Source: Puffinus mauretanicus
Taxonomy: Eukaryota; Chordata; Aves; Procellariiformes; Procellariidae
NCBI GenBank assembly: GCA_023333565.1
Contig: JAJKFH010001941.1
Coordinates: forward strand, 1,072,853 to 1,136,852
Direction: 5' to 3'
Length of the DNA stretch: 64,000 nt
Shown here: positions 38,472 to 51,399 of the stretch, piece after piece
Numbering within the stretch: position 1 is the stretch's first letter
How the letters are laid out: each line of letters begins with the position of its first letter
Position numbers and translations under genes: made by a program
Notes under the pieces: generated by a model
Databases searched by the model: none
What the model saw: only the letters and a program-made list of their open reading frames with translations
What the model was told of the DNA's origin: nothing

Positions 38472-38785
38472 AGAATCACAGAACAGTTGAGGCTGGAAGG
38501 GACCTCTTAAGATCATCTAGTCTACCCTCCTTGCTCAAAGCAGAGTCAACTACAGCAGGTTGCTCACAGCTGTGTCCGGTCAGGTTTTGTATATCTCCGA
38601 AGATGGAGACTCCATAACCTATCTTGGCAACCTGTTCCAGTGTTTGACCACCCTCACAGTAAAAAACCCAAATATTTTCTTGTGTTTAAATGGAATTTCT
38701 TGCATTACAATTCGTGCCCATTGCCTCTTGTCCTTTCACTGGGAACCACTGAGAAGAAGCTGCCCCTGAGCTTTACATCCTCAAC
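38472..38785 (-). mobile_element. CR1 LINE 3' tail (older subfamily)
   Basis: The plus strand starts with AGAATCACAGAACAGTTGAG then GCTGGAAGGGACCTCTTAAG and GATCATCTAGTCTACC, the reversed 3' end of a classical CR1. It continues through the GAGACTCCATAACC, CAACCTGTTCCAGTGTTTGA and TGCCTCTTGTCCTTTCACTG landmarks in the right order. The sequence differs clearly from the three copies at 5632, 20524 and 63691, so it is another subfamily. It ends near 38785, where it meets CR1 endonuclease sequence in the same orientation. Confidence 0.93.
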
Positions 38786-39235
38786 CAGTTCTTTCTTGTA
38801 TGAGGTACAGCAGCGTGCCTCCCCTTGTCATCTCCTCAATCACCTGTGTTAGAAAGGTGTCATTAATGCACTCCAGAAACCTCCTGGATCATTTGTGCCC
38901 TTCTCTGTTGCCCCTCCAGCAGATATTGTGGTGGTTAAAGTTTCCCTGTGAGCACCAGGGCCTGTGAACATGAGGCTTCTTCCTGTTGTCTGAAGAAGGC
39001 ATCATCTACTTCTTCCTGACAGGCGGTCTGTAGCAGACACCCACTGCAACATTGCCCACATCTCTCTGTCCTCTAATCCAAACCCCTAAGCTCTTGACTA
39101 GCTCATGATCCGTCCCAAGGCAGAGTCCATGCATTCCCACTGCTCTTTCACACGAAGGGCAACTTCCCATCCTCGCCTTGCCAGCCCGTCCTTCCAAACA
39201 GCCTGTATTCAGCCATGGCACCACTCTGTTACCTC
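38786..39235 (-). mobile_element. CR1 ORF2 endonuclease-domain fragment
   Basis: On the minus strand, 39224-39006 reads as the apurinic-type endonuclease part of CR1 ORF2: a GRAGKA-type stretch, then MHGLCLGTDHELVKSLGVWI, RGQRDVGNVAVGVCYRPP. After a frameshift it continues with ALVLTGK, NICWRGNREG, SRRFLECINDT and TQVIEEMTRGGTLL. In intact elements the corresponding region contains VYYRPPDQ and MGDFNHPDICW, so the D and N catalytic-loop residues of GDFN are lost here (GKL then a stop). It directly adjoins the CR1 3' tail at 38472-38785. The roughly 2 kb that should separate them (reverse transcriptase) is missing. The 5' part beyond about 39235 is not recognised. Confidence 0.85.
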
Positions 39236-42200
39236 AGTCCTTAGCCTGAGCAGAACAGACAGCAACAGGAGCCAAAGAGACCCGAGTACATTTGCCTTCC
39301 CTTTACTTTTGGTGCCTAGGACAGGTGCCCCCACTGGCCTGGCTTTACAGCAAACATGTCTGTGTAAGTAAATGCATTTATACATGCCTGAGAATGGCCA
39401 GATGGGAAAGACAAAGATAACGCAATATGCTGCATATGTATACTCATATTCATGAGGAAAGGAAAGCAAGGTACACAGATGGAAACATCTGCTGCAAAAA
39501 AACACACCAGAGAAAGAACTAGAGAGTGAAGCATGTTCCATCCCTTTGTAAGGTCTGATCCAGACTGCTGACTCTGCAGGACAAAAGAGGAAACACAAGA
39601 TGGGGAGGAGACAAAGGGGTGGGGATACAAGTGGGACCAAGGGCAGATAGAGGCAGACACCAGAATGGAAATGCTATGCGCAATTTCTTGCCCATTGAGA
39701 AAGACAGTGCATCTGTCAGCAGGCAGTCTCCAAGTAGAGTTTAGAATGAGCTCCTGTTGGCATAAAATCGCCAAATATGTTCAGCTTACCCCCACCCACT
39801 TTATCACCTTCAGTAATGGAGCAGATGTGGTGCATGCCCTGCAGGCCAGGCAAATTGTTCTTGTGCCATGTTTTGCACAAGCATACAATTTGATTGTCAG
39901 TGATTTCTTATGCAAACATAAAAACATATAAAATATACTGGCTGTTTCATTGGGAAGCTGCAGTGAGTGCAGCAGTTTCTTCACAACACTTGGGAAAAAT
40001 TGCAGCCACACAGTCTCAAAACATGAGTCACATGTGTTTCTCACCTCCAAAAAGTTTCAGTGGCAGTTTCTACAACACGAAGCCAGTAAGAACTTTTCAA
40101 TGGCAAAGAGTGGGACAAATAGGGGCAGTTTACATACTGAGTGCACTCTTACAGAAAGCCTACAGGTAGAGCCATTTTTATAGGGCTTTTTAGAAGCTGT
40201 ATAATAATAGTGAGTTAAGGAATGTTATCTGGGCCACATCATCCTCTTTGTTCTCATGGTGAAAGAACAAAATGCCTGAAATTAAAGCTGCATTTTTCCA
40301 TTTGGTGGACACGTAACTAGTTGAACCATACAATGAATGAGTCATGGCTTTATTTTTAGACCTTCATTTCAGGTAGTCCTGCAACTATCCTCTCTGACAA
40401 GACAATGCATGGCTAGGGAAGTCAGAGCTCCAAAAATAGTAAGCATTCTACATTTTTAGTGGGAGAGCACATTGGAGAGCACTGATACTGTCATACCCTA
40501 CATAATCCTGCCTCTCTTGCTGCTCCAGATACCATCTTTGTGACTTCTGTCAGTTCCTAAAATGGAACCAAAAATATGGGAACAATTTCTGTGTAAGGGC
40601 AACTCATAACTGGCAGAGGACAGTTAAAGCAGCCTTTAAATTATCAATGCACAGAAGAATCCCTTATTAACTCTTCTACAAATCTTATCTGTTTTCTCAT
40701 CCCCTTTCCCTAGCGATCAATTCTGGATGACTGCTATCCTCAGATTTTCACTGTCTGCTTTTGGGTATCTAGAGAGATCGTCTTTGGGCTAGGGTGTCCA
40801 AAAAATGTCCTTAATAGTGACACCTCTGTTACTTGTGAAATCAATGATGTTTCTGGCTTCATTCAAATGTTTTTCTGGAAAAATATATTGCCTGTTTACC
40901 AGCTCTGGAAAGGCGTAATGTATGATGTATGCCTTGCCATACCATCTGGATAAACTTACCACAATATATAGCAATTTTCACATCTGCAGTTCCAATTATC
41001 CATTTTAAAATAAACACATTTTCAGGTAATTCCAAAACCTTTGTTTTCTCCAGTCAGAATTCCTTCTCTGGTAAGACAAGGAAGCACATGTCTAACCAAA
41101 GCATGTAGGTAATCCTACTGTTTTTCATAGAGATCTTTACATGTAGAAGCTGGTATCTTGGTAACTGGAAGTCAAGGGCCAAATTCTCTGCTAGTGTTGT
41201 CCTGTAAGACCATGTCCTTCAATTCAGCTCCACTGATTTATAACCCCAAACTGTATAATGAAATTTAGCCAACTGGAAAGTAGAATATAAAAGCATTATG
41301 ATGCTGTCAGCTTTACAGTAGAAAGCCTTGTAGCTAGCATTTGTTTGGAAAAATAACAAGCCCTGAAGATGTTGGCTAGATTCCTAACAAGTCGTCTTAT
41401 TAATGTCATTCCTCTGTATGGAGAACACTGTGTTAATCCTGGGAGCTTAAACAGAACCAAAATGATATTAAAATTTTTCATCTGTAAAGGTCTTTTCAAC
41501 AAAATGAAGCCCACGATGACAAGACCAGCAAGTAGGTGCATGGTTCCCTCACAACCTGCAGTTCTCCACCAAACTGCAAAGCCTCACGATCAAGGACGTG
41601 AAACTGCAACTCCTGACTAGTTATCCAAGAAACTACTACTACTGTGCCCAGGTAATAGTTTCGAGGAGCATTATTTAGAAGTTCAAAACAGCAACTGTCT
41701 TGAAAGACTTACAGAGCTGAAGTCATTCACTGGCTTGCTTTCTGCTTGTTTCATTCAGATGGGGTTTCTGTTTGTTTCCTTTGGCTCCATTTCTTGCTTG
41801 TTTGTTTCCTGTTGTATAACTTTTGTCCAGCAAAGCTTCAGAATGACTAAAGCTCTGCAACGTCCACAGGAAGGTGAAAGGGCAATGTACCGCGATGTTT
41901 GGGCTATGTCGGAAGTGCTGTATAGAACAGTATTTTTGCTTGCAGTTCCCTGCAGGTTAGGTACAAACGTATACGGGTTGTCTTGTTCATAAAACCATGC
42001 AGCTCTCACACATTTTCCTATATCACAGGTGACTCCAATGTTTAATATAACTCTAACGTAAAGAGTAGCACAGCTAGTTAAACAGAGATGAGCACCACTC
42101 CAAAACAAAATCTGTTTATATTTATATTTAACAACAGGAGGTGTATCCTCTAGCAGATATTCCAGTCTGCCTGGAAAGCGTATATGCTCTATTAAGGGAG

Positions 42201-45200
42201 GCTTACAAAGGCTTTGACGATTCCTATGGTAACCCAGTAGAAAGGCTGTTACCATGGGGACTAGCCAAGCCTATGTAAACCTTCTGTCTTCATTAGAGTA
42301 TCTCTGAGACTGAATGCTTTAACAGTTGCTGTTCTGGAATAGTTAACAACAATCTCTGCTTTGGGGAAAGAATTAATTATTTCTTTCTGGTGGAAGTCCA
42401 GTTATTTTGTCAGCTTTCAGTAACACTCAACAGCCTGAATACCTATCATATACCAACATAGCGAACAGACTAAACAGTGGTATACACTTTAAAAACCGCT
42501 CTGATATTACCATCCCCAATATTATAGTATATGTACATTATGCATTTGAAATTGCAGTTAATTTAAGCATAAGGACAGAGTAAATCATACTTCTTAAGTT
42601 TAAATTAAGGAACTCACATGCACCAAATATCTTCTATCTGTGTGTATGTGTAGTTGGTCATCTGTGAAGGTGGCATTCTGCTTCCCATTCAGATTCCCCT
42701 TCTCAGTTACTTGCAACTCCTTCTAAAATAATCTACCAAAACAAAACAAAAAAAAAAGTATTTCTTTTGAATGTAAATGTTTCATGCTTGGTCTCAGCCA
42801 AATTTGCTTTTTTCTTTTCCTTTTCCCTTTCTCCTTTTTCCTTTTTCCCTTTTCCTTTCCTTTCCTATAAACTCAACAGTTTTGAGTTATGCAAGTGGAA
42901 ATAAAAGCTTCGTTTCTTCCATATGTTCTACACAAAATGTTTATACATTCACAACTCAAAAATGCCTGAAGGAAGAAACTTCAAACTTCATTTCAGCAAT
43001 TTCTGAGTCATCATTAATTTTCCCACCTCTTTCCTATATATTAATGAGACTAATTTCTCTTTTTTATGCCCTTTTCCTTTGATAGAAGAGCCTTTCTTAG
43101 CACCCTCCCTCCCATATGCTTGGGATATTATTCTGCACGTAAAGACGCGCTGTCTAAGCTACAATATGCCGACCTCAGAGTAAATAAATCAAAGAAACAA
43201 ACAAATTAAAATCTCTGAATAATTCTTACGGAGTTTAAAAATGTGCCCCCAATTGCCTTTGTCTCCGGTTGCACTGCCACATGTGCTAATGCAGTATGAG
43301 GTCTTGACTTCAGTCTTAGTATCAACTGGGAATAGACTAAAATTATTTCTCTCTACCTTAAAAAAAAACTACCCAGGTGCCCTTTGTGATAATATTTGAG
43401 ACCTTTTCTAAAAAAGTCATATTGTATAGCTGTGGTCCCCCTGAAGTTCATAAAGAAGCCCATTTCTGCTCTATTTAATAATGGAAAGTTCTCTTTAGGG
43501 TAAGAATTCAGCATTTTTCAGCAAAAAAAACCAGGACTCGTTTGTGATATAGCTTTCTTCCACATTTGCAGATTTAAAATCAGCAAAGAATATCTCAACA
43601 TTCCTCCATTTTGGATGAATAATGACAAAGATGATGATGGATGCACCCAGCCAGGACCACCATACCTCTGCTCACTTCATGAGCTGTTGCTAAGAAGCAC
43701 CCTCCAGTCTGGGATGTTTAGAAAACTCAAGGCTTTCATGCATCTATCTATGAGCCCAAATCTGGCTCAGCCTACTAGCAGTTGTGCAGACTTAGGTTCT
43801 TCAAATAAGATACTGCTTGGACTAATCTGTCATTTATGCAGCGCATGTGATAAAGCCAAAAAGTACCATCACGCTTCACAGCTTTGCTTTCTGTAAAGAT
43901 GCTTTGGTCTCCCACTTGATGTTCAGTATATGACGAAGACAGAAATTAAAATTGTTCTGTCATCTCTCATGTTTATACCTCTTTTCCGTGCACTAGCATG
44001 CTCAGAACAGCACCACACACATACCACCTGGAAGACACATATCTTGGCATTTGATCTTAACTGCTTATTTTCCAGTGTGTATTTAGACACATGGCCAAAG
44101 ACAGTATCTGAATGATACACTTGATTCCAAGTAGCACTTGATTACAGATTACAGCGTCTAAATGCACCTTCTAGTATGGTATAATCTGATGCCATTCCTG
44201 GATCAGTGAGACCACTTTGTATCGTAATGATTTTCTTCTTCAGATTAATGCTGAGGTGCAAACTCGTCATTAGCTACCCAAACTGAGAGCAAAGCTTCAC
44301 GTACTCACTTCAAGTCAGTGCAGCAAACAGGAGGATACAGAAGGCTTACCTATTTAATAACCTTCCGATTGTGGATATGCACTGTCTTTTTAAAAATAAA
44401 TGGTACTTAGGAAAAATTAAATTAAAAAGAGAGAAAAATATGTAGCATAAACAGCAATGCCACTGTATGCCTCAGTTCTTGTGAGGATCCAAGTTTTCAG
44501 GCTAGACTGGTTTTCAGAACTGCAATATGGTTAAAATCCAATTTTGAGTGAGTGCACTACTCACTGAATTGCTTTAGGCACACAGGCCACCAGATATGTA
44601 TTCCTTCCCTTACATTTACATTTTATTACAGTTGCGCACACACATTCATGGCAACTGCGTATGTCAACTGGACACACAAATGCTTACATTGTTCTGAAAA
44701 ATCTGGGTCTTAACGTGTTGTGAAACAAGACAGAATACTGGTTCACAGTGCACTGCTGGGCAAGCAGTCTCTGTATTGCGTTGAAGCATTGTCTGTCTTT
44801 ATCTCCCTGTCACCATACTCTACAACTTCACAAGCATTCACAGTAAAATGAAATGATACCCAAAAGGCATTGTAACAGAACCCCTGCAAATCTGAACAAT
44901 TAAAGCAATTCTTTTGAAGACGAGCTCTACTAAGGAGATGCAACATTTTACACAGCTCTTAAGATACCAGTGTTTGCATGTTGGCATAACATTTCTGTAT
45001 TGGACAAAGACCATGCAACGAATTCTGCCAGGTGCACGAGACGGCATTACTTCCCAAATTCTCATTGTATTTGCTGAAACTATGTGTGCTTAGTTTAAAG
45101 TGTATTTTTAGCTTTTCAGCTCATCTTTTCTACTTAGTTTTGTATTGGGGACTTAAGTAATGATATCTCAGCTAACTCAAATGGTAACATTTAGACACTG

Positions 45201-46903
45201 ACACCACTATCAGTACCCCTTTAAGCAGAGCCCAGTGAATGCCCCTGAATCAGCAGTGTACATGCCAGCTGAACAGAATAAGGTCATTTCTCTCCCTTAC
45301 ATCTCTTTCACAGCAAGTAATTGCTCAAAGGAGCAAGCCTCATTCGATGTTCTTGTAGTCAAGAAATCATTGCCAATTATTGCAGTTGTGAATGATCCCT
45401 GACCAGACTAGAGAAGGCTCCTTAAGCCAGCCCCACAGCCATGCATCGGGCACAGTGCATAGATGCTATAATACAAATGGCCTAACAGTGTCGTAAAGGG
45501 AGAAGACTGGGTGATGAGTGATACGTTCGTTCCTCCTGCGTGGTGAGACTTACAGTTCGAGATGATTCAGTTAGGGAGTATGTCAGCAGAGAGTTTTTAA
45601 TCTGTTAAAGAAAGCAGTCTTCCTTCCTATTGGATACCTACCGGCAGTCTCTAGAGAGATGATTTCTTCCCAGTGCTGCACAGGATCCCACTGCTTGCTG
45701 CGCTGGAAGGAATGTGTCAGAACTAATCTTACAACAACAAGTTGCACTAACTGCTGACATGAATCTTGGCACTGATGTAAGCCTGAATTGTTTAATTAGT
45801 ATTTATGAAAGATGAAGTGATACCGTTCTTCAAAAAATGGTAACATTCTGATAATCTTTTATCATAAACTGATATAAAGATTTCAACCAAACTAAGATTA
45901 CTTGGAAAGGGGAACAGTTTAATAAAGGTTTAATAAAGCAGAGAAGGGATTTGGAGAGCACAGCATTATGCAGAAGTAAATACATAAGCTTTGGCTCCAT
46001 GGTATTTATTTCCTATTTAGCTTCTCATTAAAAGCAATTTAATGTTGAAAGAAAAACTCAGCTCATTATTATGAATGTGTTCAAAAAAATAGGTGACCAC
46101 CACCATACTTTTAAAACGTAACTTTCCAGCAGTGATGTATTCATTGACCACATTAACAGAACAGGGATCAGTATTTAATATCTCCTTAATTAAAAAAGAA
46201 ACACTTCCATGATTCATAGACCACTATTCAAAACGTAGAACTTCATTTTCATAGGCAGCGGAAACTAACAAAAATACATCCAATTAGTCCTTGATAGATT
46301 TCTTTAAATTGATAATTAATGCTAAATTCTTATAGATGAATAATAACATGCAGACACAGTATATTCTTCCACCTTCAAAGAAAAAAATGTTATTAGAAGA
46401 CCCCTGGGGATATTTTCAGGTGTTTTTCTACTGCTATAGCATTAGCTCATGATAAATTCTGCTCATAGCTTCAAGAATGTTTAATTTCCCACAGTCAAAT
46501 TGCTTTCTTCCATTGAAAATCCCATGGGAAGTGGTTTGAATGAAAGGATACTCAGCAACATTCCTCTCCTGCTGTATTTTTGAAGCCAATTTGTGCATAT
46601 CTCTAGGGGATGACCAGGAACATAGGACTACCCACAAGGGTAGGAAAACATTTGAGCATAAGTATTTAGCACAGTCATGTTCCGTGTTAGCTTTTTTATG
46701 AATCTACATTGGGAAGGAAGCAGACAGCTCCCAAGTGTTGGACTTGCTCTTCCTTCAAGCTCCTTTCCCATACACATGTTTGTGTACAACAGAGGGCTGC
46801 TGGAGACCTTGCAGAAGGAAGTCTGGTATTATCAAGGTGAATGAGTGACCTTTTTTCCACGCCTCTCCTTTTTCTTCCATACAGAATGGGGGAAATCTGT
46901 GTT
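39236..46903. other. Unique non-coding DNA
   Basis: No gene is supported. The minus-strand frames at 39209-39640 and 39316-39774 (143 and 152 codons) overlap each other in different frames and have cysteine- and serine-rich random composition. A pyrimidine tract of TTTTCC and TTTTTCCC units lies at about 42808-42866. The longest open frame of the window, at 41755-42255, is listed separately. Confidence 0.65.
41755..42255 (-). other. Longest open frame in the window (166 codons), unassigned
   Basis: An ATG-to-stop frame on the minus strand without low complexity, starting MVTAFLLGYHRNRQSLCKPP. No signal peptide, membrane segment or domain was recognised. It contains ten cysteines with no regular spacing. 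The start codon lies in a small inverted repeat (ATGGTAAC at 42226 and GTTACCAT at 42248). No splice consensus was found at useful positions. Frames of this length are expected occasionally in 64 kb, so it is probably chance. It is recorded because it is the longest one and does not overlap a repeat. Confidence 0.15.
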
Positions 46904-46968
46904 TGTCAGGTACTTTCCTCATGTAAGTGAAACTGATGTCAGGTACTTTCTTCATGAACTGAAACTGA
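46904..46968. repeat. Tandem duplication, 33/32 bp
   Basis: TGTCAGGTACTTTCCTCATG and the following bases to GAAACTGA at 46936 are repeated directly at 46937-46968 with a few differences (one indel, CCTC to CTTC). The last bases of the second copy form the left arm of the hairpin at 46960-46990. Confidence 0.9.
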
Positions 46969-46990
46969 TCCACTACCTGGATCAGTTTCA
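46960..46990. repeat. Perfect 13-bp hairpin with 5-nt loop
   Basis: TGAAACTGATCCA at 46960-46972 pairs exactly with TGGATCAGTTTCA at 46978-46990 around the loop CTACC. It arises where the tandem duplication ends, so the right arm may be an inverted copy of the duplicated GAAACTGAT. This is typical of template switching during replication. Confidence 0.9.
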
Positions 46991-49249
46991 TTTTTTCCCA
47001 TTCAAGCTTCTGCACAGTTTGTAAAATCTCTCTCTCGTTACTATCTTCCTTCCCAAGAGTCACCGTTCTCCACAAGTTTGGTGCAATTTAATCACATGTT
47101 GAATTTTATCTCCAGATAAAGCCTAAATTCACTAAGAGACAGTCTTTGCTGTAATATGTGTCCACAATAAACAGCACATACACGGCACTGCTTTGATCCT
47201 CTCTTACCCTAACTACCTATCACAGTGTCAGGATCATATCTTACTTTCCTCTGAAAGCCCCCCGCCTCCCCAAGTCTCTTTTTTCCCATCACTGTTTCTC
47301 AATGAAAGTCATTGTCTGCTCTCCATCTTCCCTAGGTGGGCTGGGAACCACAATGCTCTCATGATTTATCTATTCTCCATATTTTAGCCAAGATCCTCTG
47401 CTTTCATATACTGCCTCATGCTTACATCCATCTGTCCACATCATACATTTAGCCTCTTCACGCTGGTCCTTAGCCTACTCACCCAGTCAGCACAGTCCAT
47501 TTTCATTTCTATCACTGACTTCAAAACATCTCACAGTCATATACATACATAGATACATATACATGCCTTAGACATGATGGAAAGGCGAAGACCTCATGCA
47601 TGAAAGCACAATACTACATGGAGTTGAATATGGCCTCTTTATCTCACTTGAGATCTACTTGCACCTGAAGTATGAAAAACAGTCCTCTGGCTAAGGAGAG
47701 AACACCAAAGGACCTACGTCATGGGACCTGGTGACACTCTTCTCTGCCCCTCACTATCAGACTGACACCACGGGAAGCGGAGTCAGCACTGAACATATCC
47801 CATCTAGATTTTTAGCCCCAAAAGGGTAGACAATGTTTCAGATGGATGCACAGAGGAAAAGCCTAGTTCTCACTGAAAACTGAAAAAAATCTATTGAGCG
47901 CGGCAGCATTAGTAGGCCTAAGAAACAAAGCAATCTGATACATGTATTTCTGCCCTGAAATACTTCTTCAGACACTCTCCCATCTCTGACTCACAGAGGG
48001 AAAAAAATCTATCAGAACCCTGGAATTTAAAACATTTTTTGGCATCTCAGGGTTTTAGCTGCGACATCTTGACCAATCCCAAAGGACGCAGGAAGGCCTG
48101 TAGGGAAACAAGGGAATGGACCTGTCCCTCTAGCTGTGGGGTTAGGAACCCATTTCACCTATCTGACTGCCTTCCACACCAAGACTCAGAGCATCAAGAA
48201 CCTCTCAAAGTCCTCCTGGGTCGGTTCAGCTTTATGCCACCCCCAAACAGGCGGGTGGTTGTCAGGCACAATCTGGCCTGGACTGTTTTTCATTGTATAA
48301 AGTTGCTATGGTATCACCAATTAAAAATTCTAAAAAATAATCTGCATCTGTACAGCATGCTAAAATAACCTACCAAATGACACGTCCTTTCGTCGAAAGC
48401 GATTCTACTAATTGCTGAGGGGCAGATTCCTCCACCCTTCCTCTCGCTGAACAGTGCCTTCAAGCTGCAAATACTCCCACTGCTTTCAGCATTTGCCAAG
48501 CCGAAGTTTTCCACAGAAACCATGAGTCAGGCTCCAAAAATCAGGAGACAGGCTTAAAAAATCATGAGATTTAACTACAGCAAGTGAAGTATTTTGCCTT
48601 GACGATTGGATTTGGCAGAACAGGCATTCAGCATAAGAGTCAACCTCACAGCTAAAAAGCAGGTGATCAGCAGTTTCAGTAAAGAGTGATCCCAGGCACG
48701 TCTGAAAATATGTGGTCTAACACTTCAAAAGCTTTTTGTTAGTGTCTAGCAGAAGGAAACCGAGATCCTAGTTTCCCTGATCATTTTTTTCCGTCCCCAT
48801 TTTTATCTTTCTTATTTCTTTTTTTTTTTTCCTTTTTCTGTCCCTCCACCTTAATTTCCAAATGCATTTCCAAAGATTGGTCATCGCAAGAAGAAGATGA
48901 AAGTCAAGGCTCAGATAGCAAGATGGTTCTGGTAGCCAGGGGTCTGACGAAGCCATGGATGACAGCACTAGCCTGTGAGGGCAGCACCAGGCCTCCTGGG
49001 AGAGAAGGTTTTGCTGACCAGAGGGCAGATACTGGCACGCACCAGTGATCTGGTAGAGATGAGCAAGGCAAGGGTGTCTGATTTCACAAAGCTTTGTTTT
49101 CTCCTCACTCACCCATCGGCTTAACGTCAAGGACTCAAGATCAAATGACTTAAAAACTGAACTTCAGTCAACAATATCTGAGATCACAAACTAAAGATCT
49201 ATTTTCCCTCTTCAGCCTCACAAGCTGCTCCTTTGCAGTCAAGGACTCA
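46991..49249. other. Unique non-coding DNA
   Basis: No gene is supported. A 120-codon minus-strand frame at 48768-49130 ends in a lysine/arginine run produced by a T-rich tract near 48785-48835. GTCAAGGACTCAAG occurs at 49126-49139 and again at 49238-49251. Confidence 0.65.
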
Positions 49250-49870
49250 AGCTCATGTCCCCAACTGAGCACCGCACACAGCTGCTGGGGCCCTGGGCAC
49301 ACCAACAGGCCTTACTGGCCCTGACTGGCCTCCATTGGTCCTCCCGCCATGGTTGGGGGGCTCCATGTACTCACAGGCCTTTGCTGCAGCCCGAACTATG
49401 TCATTGGGTAGGCCTGTCCTTAGCTGCCCTCCCTGATCCTGATCTGCTGACTGGTCCTAGACTGACATTAGACCTGACTTGCTGCCCTGCTTTTGCCCAG
49501 TGATTACTGGACTGTTGACAGAACCTGCCATGGTCACCAAGCTGCCCTGCTTCGGACTGTCTGTCCTCAGGGAGATCACTGTTCCTCCTCAGTGAGGTCA
49601 GTGTCCCTCCTCAGTGATGTCACTGTTCCTGGCTTTGCGCTGCCAGACTCCAGGCCAGCTGTGTGACAGAAAGGCTCGTGCCATAACTTGGAACAATCTG
49701 AAATTAACCCCGGCGGGCCATGTGTCAGGAGTCCAAAGGAGGCTCTGTGACCCCATGGATAGCAGAACTGAGGACCATCACTTTTTCTCTGATGACAGGT
49801 ACAAACATGGATGTGAGTACTACATGTTGAACTCCTCAATGCAAAGCAGAGAAATCAGAGGTCAGATTTA
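49250..49870. mobile_element. GC-rich block, possible LTR-derived repeat
   Basis: Sequence rich in CTGGCC, GCCCTG, GACCTGACTTGCTG and CCTGCCATGG words, sharply different from the AT-rich flanks and similar in texture to the block at 9730-10640. It contains a 22-bp tandem repeat at 49577-49630. Avian endogenous-retrovirus LTRs often look like this, but I could not define termini, a polyadenylation signal or a target-site duplication. The assignment is an inference. The several frames open across it reflect GC content. Confidence 0.3.
49577..49630. repeat. 22-bp tandem repeat, about 2.5 units
   Basis: CACTGTTCCTCCTCAGTGAG plus GT (49577-49598), CAGTGTCCCTCCTCAGTGAT plus GT (49599-49620) and a partial CACTGTTCCT (49621-49630). 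Each unit holds a small internal inverted repeat (CACTG...CAGTG). Confidence 0.85.
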
Positions 49871-51399
49871 GACCTGGTCGGACCTGATGCAATGAGAACC
49901 TGCCTTCACTTACTTCTTCCCACTGTAGTGAGCCTTTTCATGCCCATATGTATTTATTACCAGCTATCTTTTACGCCTTCCACCAGAACAGTGAGCTAAA
50001 AGGTCGTGGTGCACAGAAAGTGAGACCTCGGCATGTTCCCTCTTCAACTCAAAGTTTTCATCTTCCCCACACAGAAAAAGCCTGAAAGCTCTGCAGTATC
50101 AGCTTGTCAATGGAGGACAATTTAGCTTCAAGAAATTATCAGCACTGATTAATCTCATGAAGTTTGAAAGCAAAGCCCAGAAACAAGTTTTATCACATAA
50201 GCTTTATGAGGTTCTATTACCTAAAGACACAAGCATTTACATATGTTCATGTTATAAGCTTCCTAATTTGATAAATTAAATTAATACTTTATTTTATGGG
50301 AGTTTATTAGACTTTGGTCACAAACATGGTAATATTAGCATTTACATAAGAGAGCAAACAAGTCCAAATAAGCACCTGAATTTTGGCAAAAAACCATGAA
50401 TTTGTAAAGTCGTAAGATCAAGAAGATGGTGCTAAGTATGATGGAAAAGAAAGACTCTAGTCGCTTTCAAAAAGGAATTAGTGATTTTTTTAAAATGGGT
50501 GTTGAGAAGAGCTAAATGAATAACTGTCTGTCTGGGTGCTGCAAGTGGGAACATGTCTAGATGCTATAAATTTAGAGATGAATAATCTTTCTTTATAACA
50601 AGTATAAGAAAAGTACAGAGAAGATGCTCCATCTTAAGAAAAGTCCATATAAGCGGAATCAGCTTCCCTATGAGGAAATAATTACTGCAAGCTGCAAAAA
50701 TAGAAATAAAATCTCTGACGAATGCCTGGTGGATGAATTCCTGTTACAGTTTATTTATGCAGACAATATAGTGTCTGGGATGAAACAGCTCTGTTGGCAG
50801 AATGAGCATGAGCCACTCTATGTGGGCTCTCAGAGCACTGCATGGGAGTGTTTACTTCAGCTCTCCTGAAACCATGCAGAAGTGACGTTATCATGCTAGA
50901 GCCTGAAATAGGCAGTGAAATCGCCAGCACCAAGAGAAAGCTGAGCGTATAGCTGAGATCTTCGTCATCTGACAAAAAAAACCCTAAACAAACTAAGAGG
51001 AAAAAGTGTTTGAAACGTCTTCCTAAGTAGATCTCACTGAATTCAAAGAGGGGCTGCTGGACTCAGTCACTCCCACTTTGGACAAACTGCGTCTATTTGC
51101 CTTTTCATGTCTGTATGTTTATATTGCCTTATTCTTCTAAAAAAGAGTTCAAATTACTCCAGTCAAAAACTCCAGTAATCTCCATTAAGAGCAAAATACT
51201 CTTCTCTGACTGAGATAAAAAAATATGGATTTTATACAAAAGTTATAAATAACTCCTTTTTCTAATCTAAAGGATGAACCTAAAATTAAAATGCATTGAT
51301 TAAGCATGACCAGTTTCAGGTCTGGAAGATGTGCTGATCTATTCTGTTAAAAGATACCATCAGTAGGCCTTTTCATGGTCCTTTTGATCAGAACAGTTA
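49871..51399. other. Unique AT-rich non-coding DNA
   Basis: No gene is supported. The frame at 50624-50869 (81 codons) has plausible residue composition but no recognised domain and no useful splice sites that I could see. Confidence 0.65.

Noticed and set aside
39209..39774. Minus-strand frames of 143 and 152 codons
   Set aside because: They overlap in different frames, have no domain or splice context, and lie just beyond the CR1 fragment in moderately GC-rich DNA.
42226..42255. Inverted ATGGTAAC/GTTACCAT resembling half-sites of an RFX X-box
   Set aside because: Spacing of the halves (14 bp) does not fit the usual X-box arrangement, and no promoter is nearby.
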